From Croceibacterium ferulae (GTDB taxonomy: Bacteria > Pseudomonadota > Alphaproteobacteria > Sphingomonadales > Sphingomonadaceae): a DNA stretch of 64,000 bases. How positions within the stretch are numbered: position 1 is the first letter of the stretch; every line of letters starts with the position of its first letter. Location: contig NZ_QZVQ01000009.1 of assembly GCF_003660445.1 (NCBI RefSeq), forward strand, positions 62,001 through 126,000, read 5' to 3'. Positions 17,952 through 26,100 of the stretch are shown here, in pieces. The notes beneath the pieces are model-generated. The model did no database searches. It was not told where the DNA came from and saw only the letters and a program-made list of their open reading frames with translations. The translations under genes were made by a program, and so were the position numbers.

Positions 17952-18137
17952 TCAGCAGCAGCGCCCGCCACCCTTGGCGCCATAGCGGGCCTGCTGCCGG
18001 TCGCGGAAGAACGCCAGGCGGTCCATCACCGGCGCGCCCGGGTGGCGCTGCGCCATGTGCTGCAGATAGGTGCCGTAATCGGGCAGGCCGACCATCGCCC
18101 GCGCGATGCGGGCGCAGCGATGCCACAGCCGGATCAT
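17952..18137 (-). CDS. YbdD/YjiX family small protein
   Basis: A 61-residue protein of the DUF466 family, recognised by W-x-x-x-R-x-x-x-G-x-P-D-Y-x-x-Y and F-F-R-D-R-Q-x-A-R-Y-G, ending G-G-R-C-C. YbdD is encoded after CstA in many proteobacteria and is thought to be needed for CstA/YjiY-type pyruvate uptake. Here the ATG at 18137 overlaps the cstA stop by four bases, so the pair is coupled as expected. Confidence 0.88.
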   Translation of the reverse strand: MIRLWHRCARIARAMVGLPDYGTYLQHMAQRHPGAPVMDRLAFFRDRQQARYGAKGGGRCC

Positions 18138-20221
18138 GCCGCGGCCCCTTCGGCGGCGAGGGCGCGGTCCTCCCGCGTGATGCCGGTGGATGCGCCGCCG
18201 ATCTCCCGCACCGTGGGCACGGGTGAACGGCGCGCTGCCAGCACGGTGCGGAGCGTGAAGCCGCCCAGCGCCAGCACGATCAGCAGGAAGATCGCCACCA
18301 GCGCGGCATCGATCCGGTCGTTGAACACGATGGCACGCATCGCCTCCATGTCCCGCGCCGGGGCCAGCACCTCGCCCCGCCCGATCGCGTCGGAAAAGCG
18401 CGTCGCATGCGCCAGGAAGCCGACCGCCGGATCGGCACTGAACAGCTTCAGCCACCCGGCCGACAGGGTGCAGATCAGCAGCCAGACGGTCGGCACCACC
18501 GTGACCCAGGCGAAGCGGTCGCGCTTCATCCGGAACAGCACGGCCGTGCCCAGCATCAGCGCAATGGCGGCCAGCATCTGGTTCGATATGCCGAAGATCG
18601 GCCACAGCGTGTTTACCCCGCCCAGCGGATCGGTGACGCCCTGATACAGGAAGAACCCCCAGGCACCGACGCACAGCGCCGTGCACAGCAGCCCGGCCAG
18701 TTGCGCCCGCCCTTCGATGAAGCGGGGGGCGGCCAGGCCGATCAGGTCCTGCAGCATGAAGCGGCCGGCGCGGGTGCCGGCATCCACCGCGGTCAGGATG
18801 AACAGCGCCTCGAACAGTATGGCGAAATGGTACCAGAACGCCTTCATCCCCGGCCCGCCGGCGATGTGGGCGAAGATCTCCGCCATGGCGACCGCCAGCG
18901 TGGGCGCGCCGCCCGTGCGGCTGATGATCGTCGACTCCCCCACATCGCGCGCGACATTGGCGATCGTCTCGGCCGCAATGGGGTAGCCCATTGCGGTCAC
19001 CGCCGCGCTGGCGCTGGCGGCATCGGTACCGATCAGCGCGGCCGGGCTGTTCATGGTGAAGTAGATGCCCGGATCCAGGATGCAGGCCCCGACCAGCGCC
19101 ATGATCGCCACGAACGCCTCGGCCAGCATCGCGCCATAGCCGATCAGCGGGGCATCGGCCTCCGTCGCGATCAGCTTGGGCGTGGTGCCGCTGGCGATCA
19201 GCGCATGGAATCCGCTGACCGCGCCGCAGGCGATGGTGATGAACAGGAACGGGAACAGCGCGCCCGACCAGACCGGCCCGCCTCCGCCAATGAACTGCGT
19301 CAGCGGCGGCATGCGCAGCGGCGGCGCCATGATCACGATGCCGATCGCCAGCGCCACGATCGCGCCGATCTTCAGGAAGGTGGACAGGTAGTCGCGCGGC
19401 GCCAGCAGCAGCCAGACCGGCAGGACGGAGGCGATCGCGCCATAGGTGATCAGGATGAAGCACAGCGCCTGCGGCGTGAAGGTGAAGGCCGGGCCCCAGA
19501 CGGGCGATGCGGCGATCTGCTCGCCATAGACGATCGCGGCCAGCAGTCCGACCAGGCCGACCAGCGACACTTCGCCGATCCGCCCCGGCCTGATCCAGCG
19601 GGTATAGACGCCCATGAAGATCGCCAGCGGTACGGTTGCCGCCACCGTGAACAGCCCCCACGGGCTCTCCGCCAGCGCGCGCACCACGATCAGCGCCAGC
19701 ACCGCCAGGATGATGACCATGATCATGAAGGCACCCATCAGCGCGATGGTGCCGGCGGCCTGCCCCATCTCCATCCGCACCAGTTCGCCCAGCGATCGCC
19801 CGTCGCGGCGCATGGACAGGAACAGCACGATGAAATCCTGCACCGCGCCCGCGAAGATCACCCCGAAGATGATCCACAGCGTGCCCGGCAGGTAGCCCAT
19901 CTGCGCCGCCAGCACCGGCCCGACCAGCGGCCCGGCCCCGGCAATGGCGGCAAAGTGGTGGCCGAACAGCACGGTGCGGTCCGTCGCCACATAATCCAAC
20001 CCGTCCGCCCGGCGCACCGCGGGGGTCGGCCGGGCGGCGTCCAGCCCCATGACATGGCGGGCGATGAACAGGGCATAGTAGCGGTAGGCGACCAGGAAAC
20101 AGCCGAGCGCGGCGGTGACCACCCACAGGGCGTTCACCGGCTCCCCGCGGGACAGCGCCACATGCGCCAGCGCGGCGAGGCCGCCGGTGCCGATCGCGAT
20201 CCAGGGCAGGTGGCGCAGCAT
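18134..20221 (-). CDS. cstA: Carbon starvation protein CstA family (pyruvate/peptide transporter)
   Basis: A 695-residue polytopic inner-membrane protein of the CstA family, linked in enterobacteria to pyruvate and peptide uptake during starvation. About 16-18 hydrophobic segments are visible. Family landmarks include R-Y-Y-A-L-F-I-A, D-R-T-V-L-F-G-H-H-F-A-A-I-A-G-A-G-P-L-V-G-P, and S-G-F-H-A-L-I-A-S-G-T-T-P-K. I set the start at ATG 20221 (M-L-R-H-L-P-W), preceded by GGGAGAG; the frame is open further upstream but lacks a good start. The ybdD partner follows with a four-base overlap. The gene is divergent from the polyketide synthase across 131 bases. Confidence 0.93.
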   Translation of the reverse strand: MLRHLPWIAIGTGGLAALAHVALSRGEPVNALWVVTAALGCFLVAYRYYALFIARHVMGLDAARPTPAVRRADGLDYVATDRTVLFGHHFAAIAGAGPLVGPVLAAQMGYLPGTLWIIFGVIFAGAVQDFIVLFLSMRRDGRSLGELVRMEMGQAAGTIALMGAFMIMVIILAVLALIVVRALAESPWGLFTVAATVPLAIFMGVYTRWIRPGRIGEVSLVGLVGLLAAIVYGEQIAASPVWGPAFTFTPQALCFILITYGAIASVLPVWLLLAPRDYLSTFLKIGAIVALAIGIVIMAPPLRMPPLTQFIGGGGPVWSGALFPFLFITIACGAVSGFHALIASGTTPKLIATEADAPLIGYGAMLAEAFVAIMALVGACILDPGIYFTMNSPAALIGTDAASASAAVTAMGYPIAAETIANVARDVGESTIISRTGGAPTLAVAMAEIFAHIAGGPGMKAFWYHFAILFEALFILTAVDAGTRAGRFMLQDLIGLAAPRFIEGRAQLAGLLCTALCVGAWGFFLYQGVTDPLGGVNTLWPIFGISNQMLAAIALMLGTAVLFRMKRDRFAWVTVVPTVWLLICTLSAGWLKLFSADPAVGFLAHATRFSDAIGRGEVLAPARDMEAMRAIVFNDRIDAALVAIFLLIVLALGGFTLRTVLAARRSPVPTVREIGGASTGITREDRALAAEGAAA

Positions 20222-20352
20222 ATCGACTCTCCCGTGCAGCTCCTGCCGGCCATGTTGCAGATGACCGGAAGGCGGCCAACCGCAAAAAACCGATCCGATC
20301 CGGGCCATTGTCGCGGCCTGAGCGTTGAACGGGTCTGCAGAAAGGGTCCTGT

Positions 20353-21399
20353 TTGCCAGCCTATCTCCACGCCATCGGCACCGCGGTGCCCGCGCATGAT
20401 GTCCACGCCACCTTCATTGGCTGGGCGCGCCAGCAGCTGGATGGCCGGCGGGAGGCGGCAGTGTTCGACCGGATGGCGGGGCGTGCAGGCATCGACCATC
20501 GCTGGTCGGTGCTGCCGATATCCTCGTTCCAGGATGACGGGGGCTTCTACCGCAGCGTCGAATGGCCGGGTACCGCCACGCGGATGCAGGTCTATGCGCA
20601 GGCCGCACCTGACCTCGCCTGCGCCGCGATCGCGCAGCTGGGCGAGCAGGTGGCGCTGGAGGGCATCACCCATCTGGTGCTGGCCAGCTGCACGGGCTTC
20701 GTCGCGCCCGGCATCGACCAGATAATCGCCCGCCGGCTGGGCCTGTCACCCACGGTGGAGCGGCTGCTGGTCGGCTTCATGGGCTGCTACGCCGCGATCG
20801 CCGCGCTGCGCTCCGCCCGGCACATCGCGCAGTCCGAACCGGATGCGCGCGTGCTGGTGGTGACGGTGGAGCTCTGCACGCTGCACCTGCAACAGACCGC
20901 GGAGCTGGAGCCGATGCTGGCCATGCTGCAGTTCGGCGATGGTGCCGCGGCGGCGCTGGTGACGGCGGAACCCGGCGGTCTGCTGCTGGATCGCCCGTTC
21001 TCCTCCACGCTGGAGGAAAGCCACGAACTGATCCGCTGGGACATCACCGATACCGGCTTCGCCATGCATCTTTCCGGCGAAGTGCCCGGCCGCATAGCCC
21101 TTGCCATGGCGGAGCCGGCCTTTGCCGCCGCGCTCGGCTGCCATCCGGCGGAGGTGGACAGCTGGGCGGTGCATGCCGGGGGCCGTTCCATCCTGGATGC
21201 GGTGGAGCGCTCGCTGGAGCTGGCGCCCGACGCCCTGGACCATTCGCGCGCGGTGCTGACGGACAATGGCAACATGTCCTCCGCCACGCTGATGTTCGTG
21301 CTGGCGCGCCTGCTGGCCGGGCCCCCGGTAGAGATGGGCGTGGCGCTGGCCTTCGGTCCCGGTCTTGCCGCCGAAGGGCTGACCTTTCGGGGCGCATGA
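20353..21399 (+). CDS. Type III polyketide synthase
   Basis: A 348-residue chalcone/stilbene-synthase-family enzyme that condenses malonyl-CoA extenders on an acyl-CoA starter. The Cys-His-Asn triad is visible: Cys145 in F-M-G-C-Y-A-A, His274 in V-H-A-G-G, Asn307 in D-N-G-N-M-S-S-A-T. The start is TTG 20353 with AAAGGG eight bases upstream. A methyltransferase and an FAD oxidoreductase follow with overlaps, an order resembling the srsABC phenolic-lipid operon of Streptomyces griseus. An alkylresorcinol or alkylpyrone product modified by methylation and oxidation is therefore plausible. The starter unit and product cannot be read from the sequence. Confidence 0.92.
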   Translation: MPAYLHAIGTAVPAHDVHATFIGWARQQLDGRREAAVFDRMAGRAGIDHRWSVLPISSFQDDGGFYRSVEWPGTATRMQVYAQAAPDLACAAIAQLGEQVALEGITHLVLASCTGFVAPGIDQIIARRLGLSPTVERLLVGFMGCYAAIAALRSARHIAQSEPDARVLVVTVELCTLHLQQTAELEPMLAMLQFGDGAAAALVTAEPGGLLLDRPFSSTLEESHELIRWDITDTGFAMHLSGEVPGRIALAMAEPAFAAALGCHPAEVDSWAVHAGGRSILDAVERSLELAPDALDHSRAVLTDNGNMSSATLMFVLARLLAGPPVEMGVALAFGPGLAAEGLTFRGA

Positions 21400-22088
21400 T
21401 GGACCTCGCCCGGCGATCGCGTGCCCCTGAGCTGATGGATGCGGACGACCTGCCGGCCGAAACCTATGTCGCAATCATGCGCGATCTGGCGCGCGTCAAT
21501 GCGGTGACGCTGGCGCCGCGGCCCACCCTGCGCTTCCTGGACCGGGTGGCGCAGCGGCGCAGCGCCCTGCGCATCCTGGATGTGGGCTTCGGCGATGGCG
21601 ACATGCTGCGCCGGATCGAGCGCTGGGCCACGCGGCGGGGCATCACCGTGGCGCTGACCGGCGTGGACCTCAATCCACGCAGCGAGCAGGCCGCGCGGGC
21701 GCATACGCCGGCGGAGTCCAGCATCTGCTGGGTGACCGGGGACTATGCCGATCTGGCGGGGCAGGGCTGGGACGTGATCCTGTCCAGCCTGGTGGCTCAT
21801 CACATGAATGATGACGAGCTTGTCGCCTTCCTGCGCTTTATGGAGCGGGAGGCCGCGGCCGGGTGGTTCGTGAACGACCTGCTGCGGCATCGGTTTGCCC
21901 ATGCCGGCTATCCGCTGCTGGCGCGCCTCGCCCGCTGGCACCCGATCGTGCGGCACGACGGCACGCTGTCCATCGCCCGCTCCTTTCGCCCGGCCGAATG
22001 GTTGCCGCTGCTGGCTGCGGCCGGTGTTGCCCAGGCGCAGGTGCGCCGCGAATTTCCGTTCCGGCTATGCGTCGAACGCCTGCGCTGA
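21396..22088 (+). CDS. Class I SAM-dependent methyltransferase
   Basis: A 230-residue methyltransferase with motif I at I-L-D-V-G-F-G-D-G-D near residue 60 and an acidic loop V-D-L-N-P about 30 residues later. The ATG overlaps the polyketide synthase stop (ATGATG at 21396), and the last 22 bases overlap the FAD oxidoreductase, so all three genes are one transcript. By position it most likely methylates the polyketide product, on a hydroxyl or the ring, but the acceptor is inference. Confidence 0.88.
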   Translation: MMDLARRSRAPELMDADDLPAETYVAIMRDLARVNAVTLAPRPTLRFLDRVAQRRSALRILDVGFGDGDMLRRIERWATRRGITVALTGVDLNPRSEQAARAHTPAESSICWVTGDYADLAGQGWDVILSSLVAHHMNDDELVAFLRFMEREAAAGWFVNDLLRHRFAHAGYPLLARLARWHPIVRHDGTLSIARSFRPAEWLPLLAAAGVAQAQVRREFPFRLCVERLR

Positions 22089-23152
22089 TCGTCGGCGGCG
22101 GCCCGGCGGGGGCGGCGCTGGCGCTGCGACTGGCGCAGGCGGGGCGGGCGCATCTGCTGGTGGAACGCAGCCGGGAGACCGGCGATGCGCTGTGCGGCGG
22201 GTTCCTCAGCTGGCGGACGCTCGCCATGCTGGACCGGCTGGGCATCGCGGCCGAGGCGCTGAACCCGGTGGCGGTGACCGAGGTGCGCGTGTTCGCCGGC
22301 GACCGGCAGGCCCGCGCCGCGCTGCCTCGGCCGGCGCTGGCCGTTTCGCGTCGGCATCTCGACACGCTGCTGATGCAGGCGGCGGTGGCTGCCGGAGCGG
22401 CCGTGGAGCGCGGCGTGACCGTGCGCGCGATCGACGGACTGACCGCACGGCTGGGCGATGGGGCGGAGATTGCCGGGGAGGCGCTGTTCCTGGCCAGCGG
22501 CAAGCATGATGTGCGCGGGCTGGCACGGCCGGCACAGGCGCGCGGCGCGGACCCGACGATCGGCCTGCGCGTGCGGCTGCAGCCGTCGCCCGCGCTGCAA
22601 TCATGTGTTGGCCCCAGCGTGGAACTGCACCTGTTCGATCGCGGCTATGCCGGGCTGGTGCTGCAGGAGGATGGCGGCGGCAATCTGTGCCTGGCGATTC
22701 ACCGCTCCCGCCTGACCGAAGCGGGCGGGCCGGAGGCGCTGCTGCACGCCTGGGCCGCCGAAAGCGCGCCGTTGGCGGAGCGGCTGGCGCACTGGACGGG
22801 GGAGGCGCCCGATGCCGTGGCGAATGTGCCCTATGGCTGGCGGGCCACGGAGACGGAGCCGGGCCTGTTCCGGCTGGGCGATCAGGCGGCGGTCATTCCG
22901 TCGCTGGCGGGCGAGGGCATGGCCATCGCCGTCGCCAGCGCCGGCGCGGCGGCGGGAGCCTATCTGGCGGGCGGTCCGGGTGCGGCGCAGGCCTATCAGC
23001 GGCGCTTCGCCAGACAGGCGCGCAGGCCGGTCGGGGTGGCGCGTCTCGTCTGGCAGATGGCGGAACGGCCGGGCGCGGCGCGGCTGGGTGTCGGGATCGC
23101 GCAGGCGGTGCCGGGATTGCTGCCCCTGCTGGCGCGCCTGACGCGGATCTGA
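22067..23152 (+). CDS. FAD-dependent oxidoreductase (geranylgeranyl-reductase/monooxygenase-like)
   Basis: A 361-residue flavoprotein. The N-terminal dinucleotide motif G-G-G-P-A-G-A-A-L-A is near residue 10, and the second FAD motif L-G-D-Q-A-A-V-I-P-S-L-A-G-E-G-M is near residue 270. This places it in the p-hydroxybenzoate hydroxylase/geranylgeranyl reductase superfamily. The ATG at 22067 lies inside the methyltransferase gene. As the third gene after the polyketide synthase and methyltransferase, it likely hydroxylates or oxidises the aromatic product, as SrsC does for phenolic lipids in Streptomyces. Reduction of an isoprenoid is an alternative. Confidence 0.87.
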   Translation: MRRTPALIVGGGPAGAALALRLAQAGRAHLLVERSRETGDALCGGFLSWRTLAMLDRLGIAAEALNPVAVTEVRVFAGDRQARAALPRPALAVSRRHLDTLLMQAAVAAGAAVERGVTVRAIDGLTARLGDGAEIAGEALFLASGKHDVRGLARPAQARGADPTIGLRVRLQPSPALQSCVGPSVELHLFDRGYAGLVLQEDGGGNLCLAIHRSRLTEAGGPEALLHAWAAESAPLAERLAHWTGEAPDAVANVPYGWRATETEPGLFRLGDQAAVIPSLAGEGMAIAVASAGAAAGAYLAGGPGAAQAYQRRFARQARRPVGVARLVWQMAERPGAARLGVGIAQAVPGLLPLLARLTRI

Positions 23153-23190
23153 GCGGGGACCGGCAGAGCCGGTATCTTCACAATGGGGGC

Positions 23191-23277
23191 TGGTGCGGCC
23201 AAGAAGACTCGAACTTCCACGGGCTTTCGCCCACAACGACCTCAACGTTGCGCGTCTACCAATTCCGCCATGGCCGC
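23191..23277 (-). tRNA. tRNA-Leu (anticodon GAG)
   Basis: An 87-base class II tRNA on the minus strand with encoded CCA. The acceptor stem is perfect (GCGGCCA with TGGCCGC). The D-arm is GGCGGAATTGGTAGACGC, the anticodon stem is CAACG/CGTTG with loop TTGAGGT (anticodon GAG, complement CTC at 23241-23243), the variable arm is long (TGGGCGAAAGCCC), and the T-loop is TTCGAGT. It sits between the convergent polyketide operon and the zinc-ribbon gene. There is no sign of an integrated element beside it. Confidence 0.96.
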
Positions 23278-23373
23278 AAGCCGTGGCACAGGCGCATGGC
23301 GCGCCCGGCCGGGTAGGAGCGCGCCCCTAGCAAAAGGGCAGGGCGCCTGCAAGCGATGTGACGGCCGCGAAGG

Positions 23374-24048
23374 CTAGACCGGCTTCCAGCCGATTTCCGC
23401 CACCCGGGCGGATCGCGGCACATCGGTCACCGCCTCGCGCACGGTGATGCTTTCGCCGGGGGCCAGGCGCTTCTTGGGCGGGGCGACTTCCCAGCTGTAG
23501 ACGATCCGGTCCCGCGCATCGCGCAGCACGATCAGGATGGGCGGCACGTCCGTGCTGCTGCCGGTGCCGTTGGTGATGGTGCCCCGGGCGCCGAAATATT
23601 CCGTGCCGTCGGGCAATTGCTGCCATTCCTGCCGGTCGGCGGGAAAATCCAGCACCAGGCCGGGTCGCCCGGCATCAAAGGTCGCGCGCGGGATCGGCGA
23701 CCATTCGGGCGGCCCCCACCAGCTGACCGCGGCGGCACTGGCGCCGGCCAGCACGGCGAAGATCAACGCCGCCCAGATGCCAAGTCGACGCTGCCCCGCG
23801 CGGTCGCGCGGGCGAGCGGGCGGCGCCTCTGCCTCTACGGCGACCGGCTCGGCCGCGTCCTCCGGCATCGCCTCGGGCGGCGTGTCCTCGGCAGCGGCGA
23901 TGTTAGGTTCCTCGTCCGGCTCGTCCGTCGGGGGCGGCTGGAACCAGCTTTCGCCGCATTTGGCGCAGCGCACGGTGCGTCCGGCCGGCGGTATCGCCGT
24001 TTCCGACACCTGATAGCGCGTGGCGCAGGCGGGGCACTCGATCATCAT
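23374..24048 (-). CDS. MJ0042-type zinc-ribbon protein with DUF3426-like C-terminus
   Basis: A protein of about 224 residues. It opens with an MJ0042 zinc ribbon (C-P-A-C-A-T-R-Y, then C-A-K-C-G-E-S-W). A long acidic and proline-rich linker follows (D-E-P-D-E-E-P), then one transmembrane helix (L-G-I-W-A-A-L-I-F-A-V-L-A-G-A) and an extracytoplasmic domain ending in R-x-A-E-I-G-W. This is the widespread alphaproteobacterial zinc-ribbon plus DUF3426 layout, whose function is not established. I start at ATG 24048 (24045 is also possible). It is divergent from ydcF across 115 bases, where ftsEX is often found in related genomes. Confidence 0.85.
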   Translation of the reverse strand: MMIECPACATRYQVSETAIPPAGRTVRCAKCGESWFQPPPTDEPDEEPNIAAAEDTPPEAMPEDAAEPVAVEAEAPPARPRDRAGQRRLGIWAALIFAVLAGASAAAVSWWGPPEWSPIPRATFDAGRPGLVLDFPADRQEWQQLPDGTEYFGARGTITNGTGSSTDVPPILIVLRDARDRIVYSWEVAPPKKRLAPGESITVREAVTDVPRSARVAEIGWKPV

Positions 24049-24163
24049 GGTGCTGCTGCCGTAGGGCGGTGAGGCGGCGGCAACAAGCGGCGGGAACACC
24101 GCTGGACCCGCAGCCGCCCTTTTTTCCCCAGCGATCCGCCGTTATAGCCGCCGCAGCCATGTC

Positions 24164-24736
24164 ATGCCGCCACATAAACTCGCCCATGCCGTTCCGGATC
24201 GTCCGGTGATCCGCCGGCTGCTGTCGCTGGCAGTGCTGCTGTGGCTGCTCGGCTTCCTGTGGTTCGCCGTGGCGCTGCCGCAGCCGGCGCCGGCGGGGCA
24301 GACCGATGCCATCGTGGTGCCCACCGGCAGCGGCGGCCGCATCCAGCGCGGACTGGCCCTGCTGCGCGAAGGCGCTGCGCCCCACCTGCTGGTCAGCGGG
24401 GTGGCGGAGGAGGTGCGCCCGGCCGAGTTCGCGGAGGAATATGACGTGCCCGCGGCCACCATGCGCTGCTGCGTCACGCTGGGGTTCGCCGCCCTGGATA
24501 CGCGTGGCAACGCCCTGGAAACGGCCCAATGGGTAGAGGAGCAGAAGGTCCGCTCGCTGCGGCTGGTGACGACGGACTGGCACATGCGCCGCGCCGCGCT
24601 GGAACTGGGCGCCACGCTGGCGCCTGGGGTGACGGTTGTGCGCGATGCGGTCCGGTCCGAACCGTCGCTGTTCACGCTGTTCCTGGAATATCACAAGCTG
24701 CTGGCCGCCTGGGTCGTGACGCAGGCGCAGGGCTGA
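24164..24736 (+). CDS. YdcF family (DUF218) membrane protein
   Basis: A 190-residue protein with one N-terminal transmembrane helix (L-L-S-L-A-V-L-L-W-L-L-G-F-L-W-F) and a DUF218 domain. Landmarks are D-A-I-V-V-P-T-G, G-R-I-Q-R-G-L-A-L-L, N-A-L-E-T-A and V-T-T-D-W-H-M-R-R-A. DUF218 proteins such as SanA and ElyC affect envelope integrity, though their biochemistry is unsettled. It lies four bases before an acyltransferase gene, so the two likely form an envelope operon. Confidence 0.88.
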   Translation: MPPHKLAHAVPDRPVIRRLLSLAVLLWLLGFLWFAVALPQPAPAGQTDAIVVPTGSGGRIQRGLALLREGAAPHLLVSGVAEEVRPAEFAEEYDVPAATMRCCVTLGFAALDTRGNALETAQWVEEQKVRSLRLVTTDWHMRRAALELGATLAPGVTVVRDAVRSEPSLFTLFLEYHKLLAAWVVTQAQG

Positions 24737-24740
24737 GCCG

Positions 24741-25433
24741 ATGAACCTGCTGCGCTCCATCGCCTTCTACGTGGGATTCTACGCCGCCACGGTCTGGCTG
24801 GTCAGCCATTCCCTAATTGCCGCGCGATGGGCGCCGCACCGGCTGGACCCGGTGGTGCGCCGGTGGGCGCGGTCACACCGCTGGTGCCTGCGCCACCTCG
24901 CCGGCATCCAGGTGCGGGAGGAAGGGCTGCAGGCCGATCACCCGGTGATCTACGCCCTGCGGCATGAATCCTTCTTCGAGGCGATCGACCTGCCCGGGCT
25001 GCTGAAGCGGCCGGCGGTCTTCGCCAAGCGTGAACTGTTCGACCTGCCGGGCTGGGGCCGGGTGGCGAGCGCCTATGGCCTGGTGCCGGTCTATCGCGAT
25101 GCCGGAGCCAGCAGCCTGCGCGACATGCTGGCACAGGCGAAGCGGCGGGTAAAGGATGGGCGGCCGCTGGCGATCTTTCCCGAAGGCACGCGCACGCCGC
25201 ACGGGGTGATTGCGCCGCTGCGACCCGGCTTCGTCGGCATCTACAAGGTGACCGGCCTCGCCATCATCCCCGTCGCGGTGAATAGCGGTCCGCTCTACCG
25301 CCGCTGGATTAAGCGGCCGGGCACCATCACCATCCGCTTCGGCGAACCGATCCCGCCCGGCCTGCCTCGGGACGAGGTCGAGGCGCGGGTGCTGGCGGCG
25401 ATCAATGTGCTGAACGAAGTGCCGGCAAGCTGA
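24741..25433 (+). CDS. 1-acyl-sn-glycerol-3-phosphate acyltransferase family protein (PlsC-like)
   Basis: A 230-residue inner-membrane acyltransferase, probably making phosphatidic acid from lysophosphatidic acid. It has an N-terminal membrane segment (S-I-A-F-Y-V-G-F-Y-A-A-T-V-W-L). The active-site box reads R-H-E-S-F-F-E, where the usual H-x4-D has Glu in place of Asp, a variant seen in many alphaproteobacterial members. The glycerol-phosphate box I-F-P-E-G-T-R-T is intact near residue 150. It follows ydcF by four bases. Activity on another lysolipid or a lipid A precursor cannot be excluded. Confidence 0.88.
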   Translation: MNLLRSIAFYVGFYAATVWLVSHSLIAARWAPHRLDPVVRRWARSHRWCLRHLAGIQVREEGLQADHPVIYALRHESFFEAIDLPGLLKRPAVFAKRELFDLPGWGRVASAYGLVPVYRDAGASSLRDMLAQAKRRVKDGRPLAIFPEGTRTPHGVIAPLRPGFVGIYKVTGLAIIPVAVNSGPLYRRWIKRPGTITIRFGEPIPPGLPRDEVEARVLAAINVLNEVPAS

Positions 25434-25519
25434 ACAGCCAATCGGCTATTGCGAGCCATTACCAAATTGCGTAGGGCCATGCGGATCGGCGGCGGAAAAG
25501 CTGTCGCAAGGGGTCCTGC

Positions 25520-26095
25520 ATGTCACCACCGTCCACCTCCGCACTCGCGCTCGCCCTGCCAGTGGCGGCACTGCTGGCCGTTGCCGGGATCGTGGCGCTG
25601 CGGCTTGGCTGGGGGGCGCGGCAGCGCACATTGTCCGTCGCGGGCTGGGCCATGCTGGCCGGTGCGGTCTGGGCCGGGGCTGCGGCCGGCGGCGCATGGG
25701 GCGTCACGGTGGCGAGCCTGTGGGCGATGGGCACCGCGCTGGGGCTGATCGGCTGGGCCGCATGGCAGGCGCCGGCACCGGTCACCGCCCGCAGCGGCCG
25801 CGCGCCGCGCGCCGTCGTACCGCCGGCCCGGGCTCCGCTGCAGATCGGCAGCCGGCTGGCGACCTTTGCCATTGTGGCGATCGGCGGTCTGGCGGCGTCG
25901 ATGGCGCTGGCACTCGCCGCGCACTGGCTGACCTCCCGCGGCGGCGCGGGGGAGGCCAATGCCAATGTGATGCTCCTGTTCACCCTGCCGGTCGCCTGGG
26001 CGGTGCTGGCCCACCTGCTGATGACCGCGTCCCGCCGCACCCAGGGTGTGACCATCGCCGCCTGCCTCGTCACCGCCGTGCCGGCGCTGCTGTAA
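25520..26095 (+). CDS. Small polytopic membrane protein of unknown function
   Basis: A 191-residue protein with about five or six hydrophobic segments: L-A-L-P-V-A-A-L-L-A-V-A-G-I-V near residue 15, V-A-G-W-A-M-L-A-G-A, L-W-A-M-G-T-A-L-G-L-I-G, F-A-I-V-A-I-G-G-L-A, and two more toward the C-terminus. I recognise no family motif. It ends five bases before the PepSY gene, so they are probably co-transcribed. In iron-uptake loci a small membrane protein often precedes such PepSY proteins, which is the best hint of role. Confidence 0.75.
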   Translation: MSPPSTSALALALPVAALLAVAGIVALRLGWGARQRTLSVAGWAMLAGAVWAGAAAGGAWGVTVASLWAMGTALGLIGWAAWQAPAPVTARSGRAPRAVVPPARAPLQIGSRLATFAIVAIGGLAASMALALAAHWLTSRGGAGEANANVMLLFTLPVAWAVLAHLLMTASRRTQGVTIAACLVTAVPALL

Positions 26096-26100
26096 GGGCC

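Noticed and set aside
17952-20285. A single 777-codon minus-strand frame
   Set aside because: Only its last 61 codons are real (YbdD). The rest is an out-of-frame shadow of cstA.
23153-23373. Integration site of a mobile element at tRNA-Leu
   Set aside because: No integrase, direct repeat of the tRNA end or change in gene style is visible on either side.
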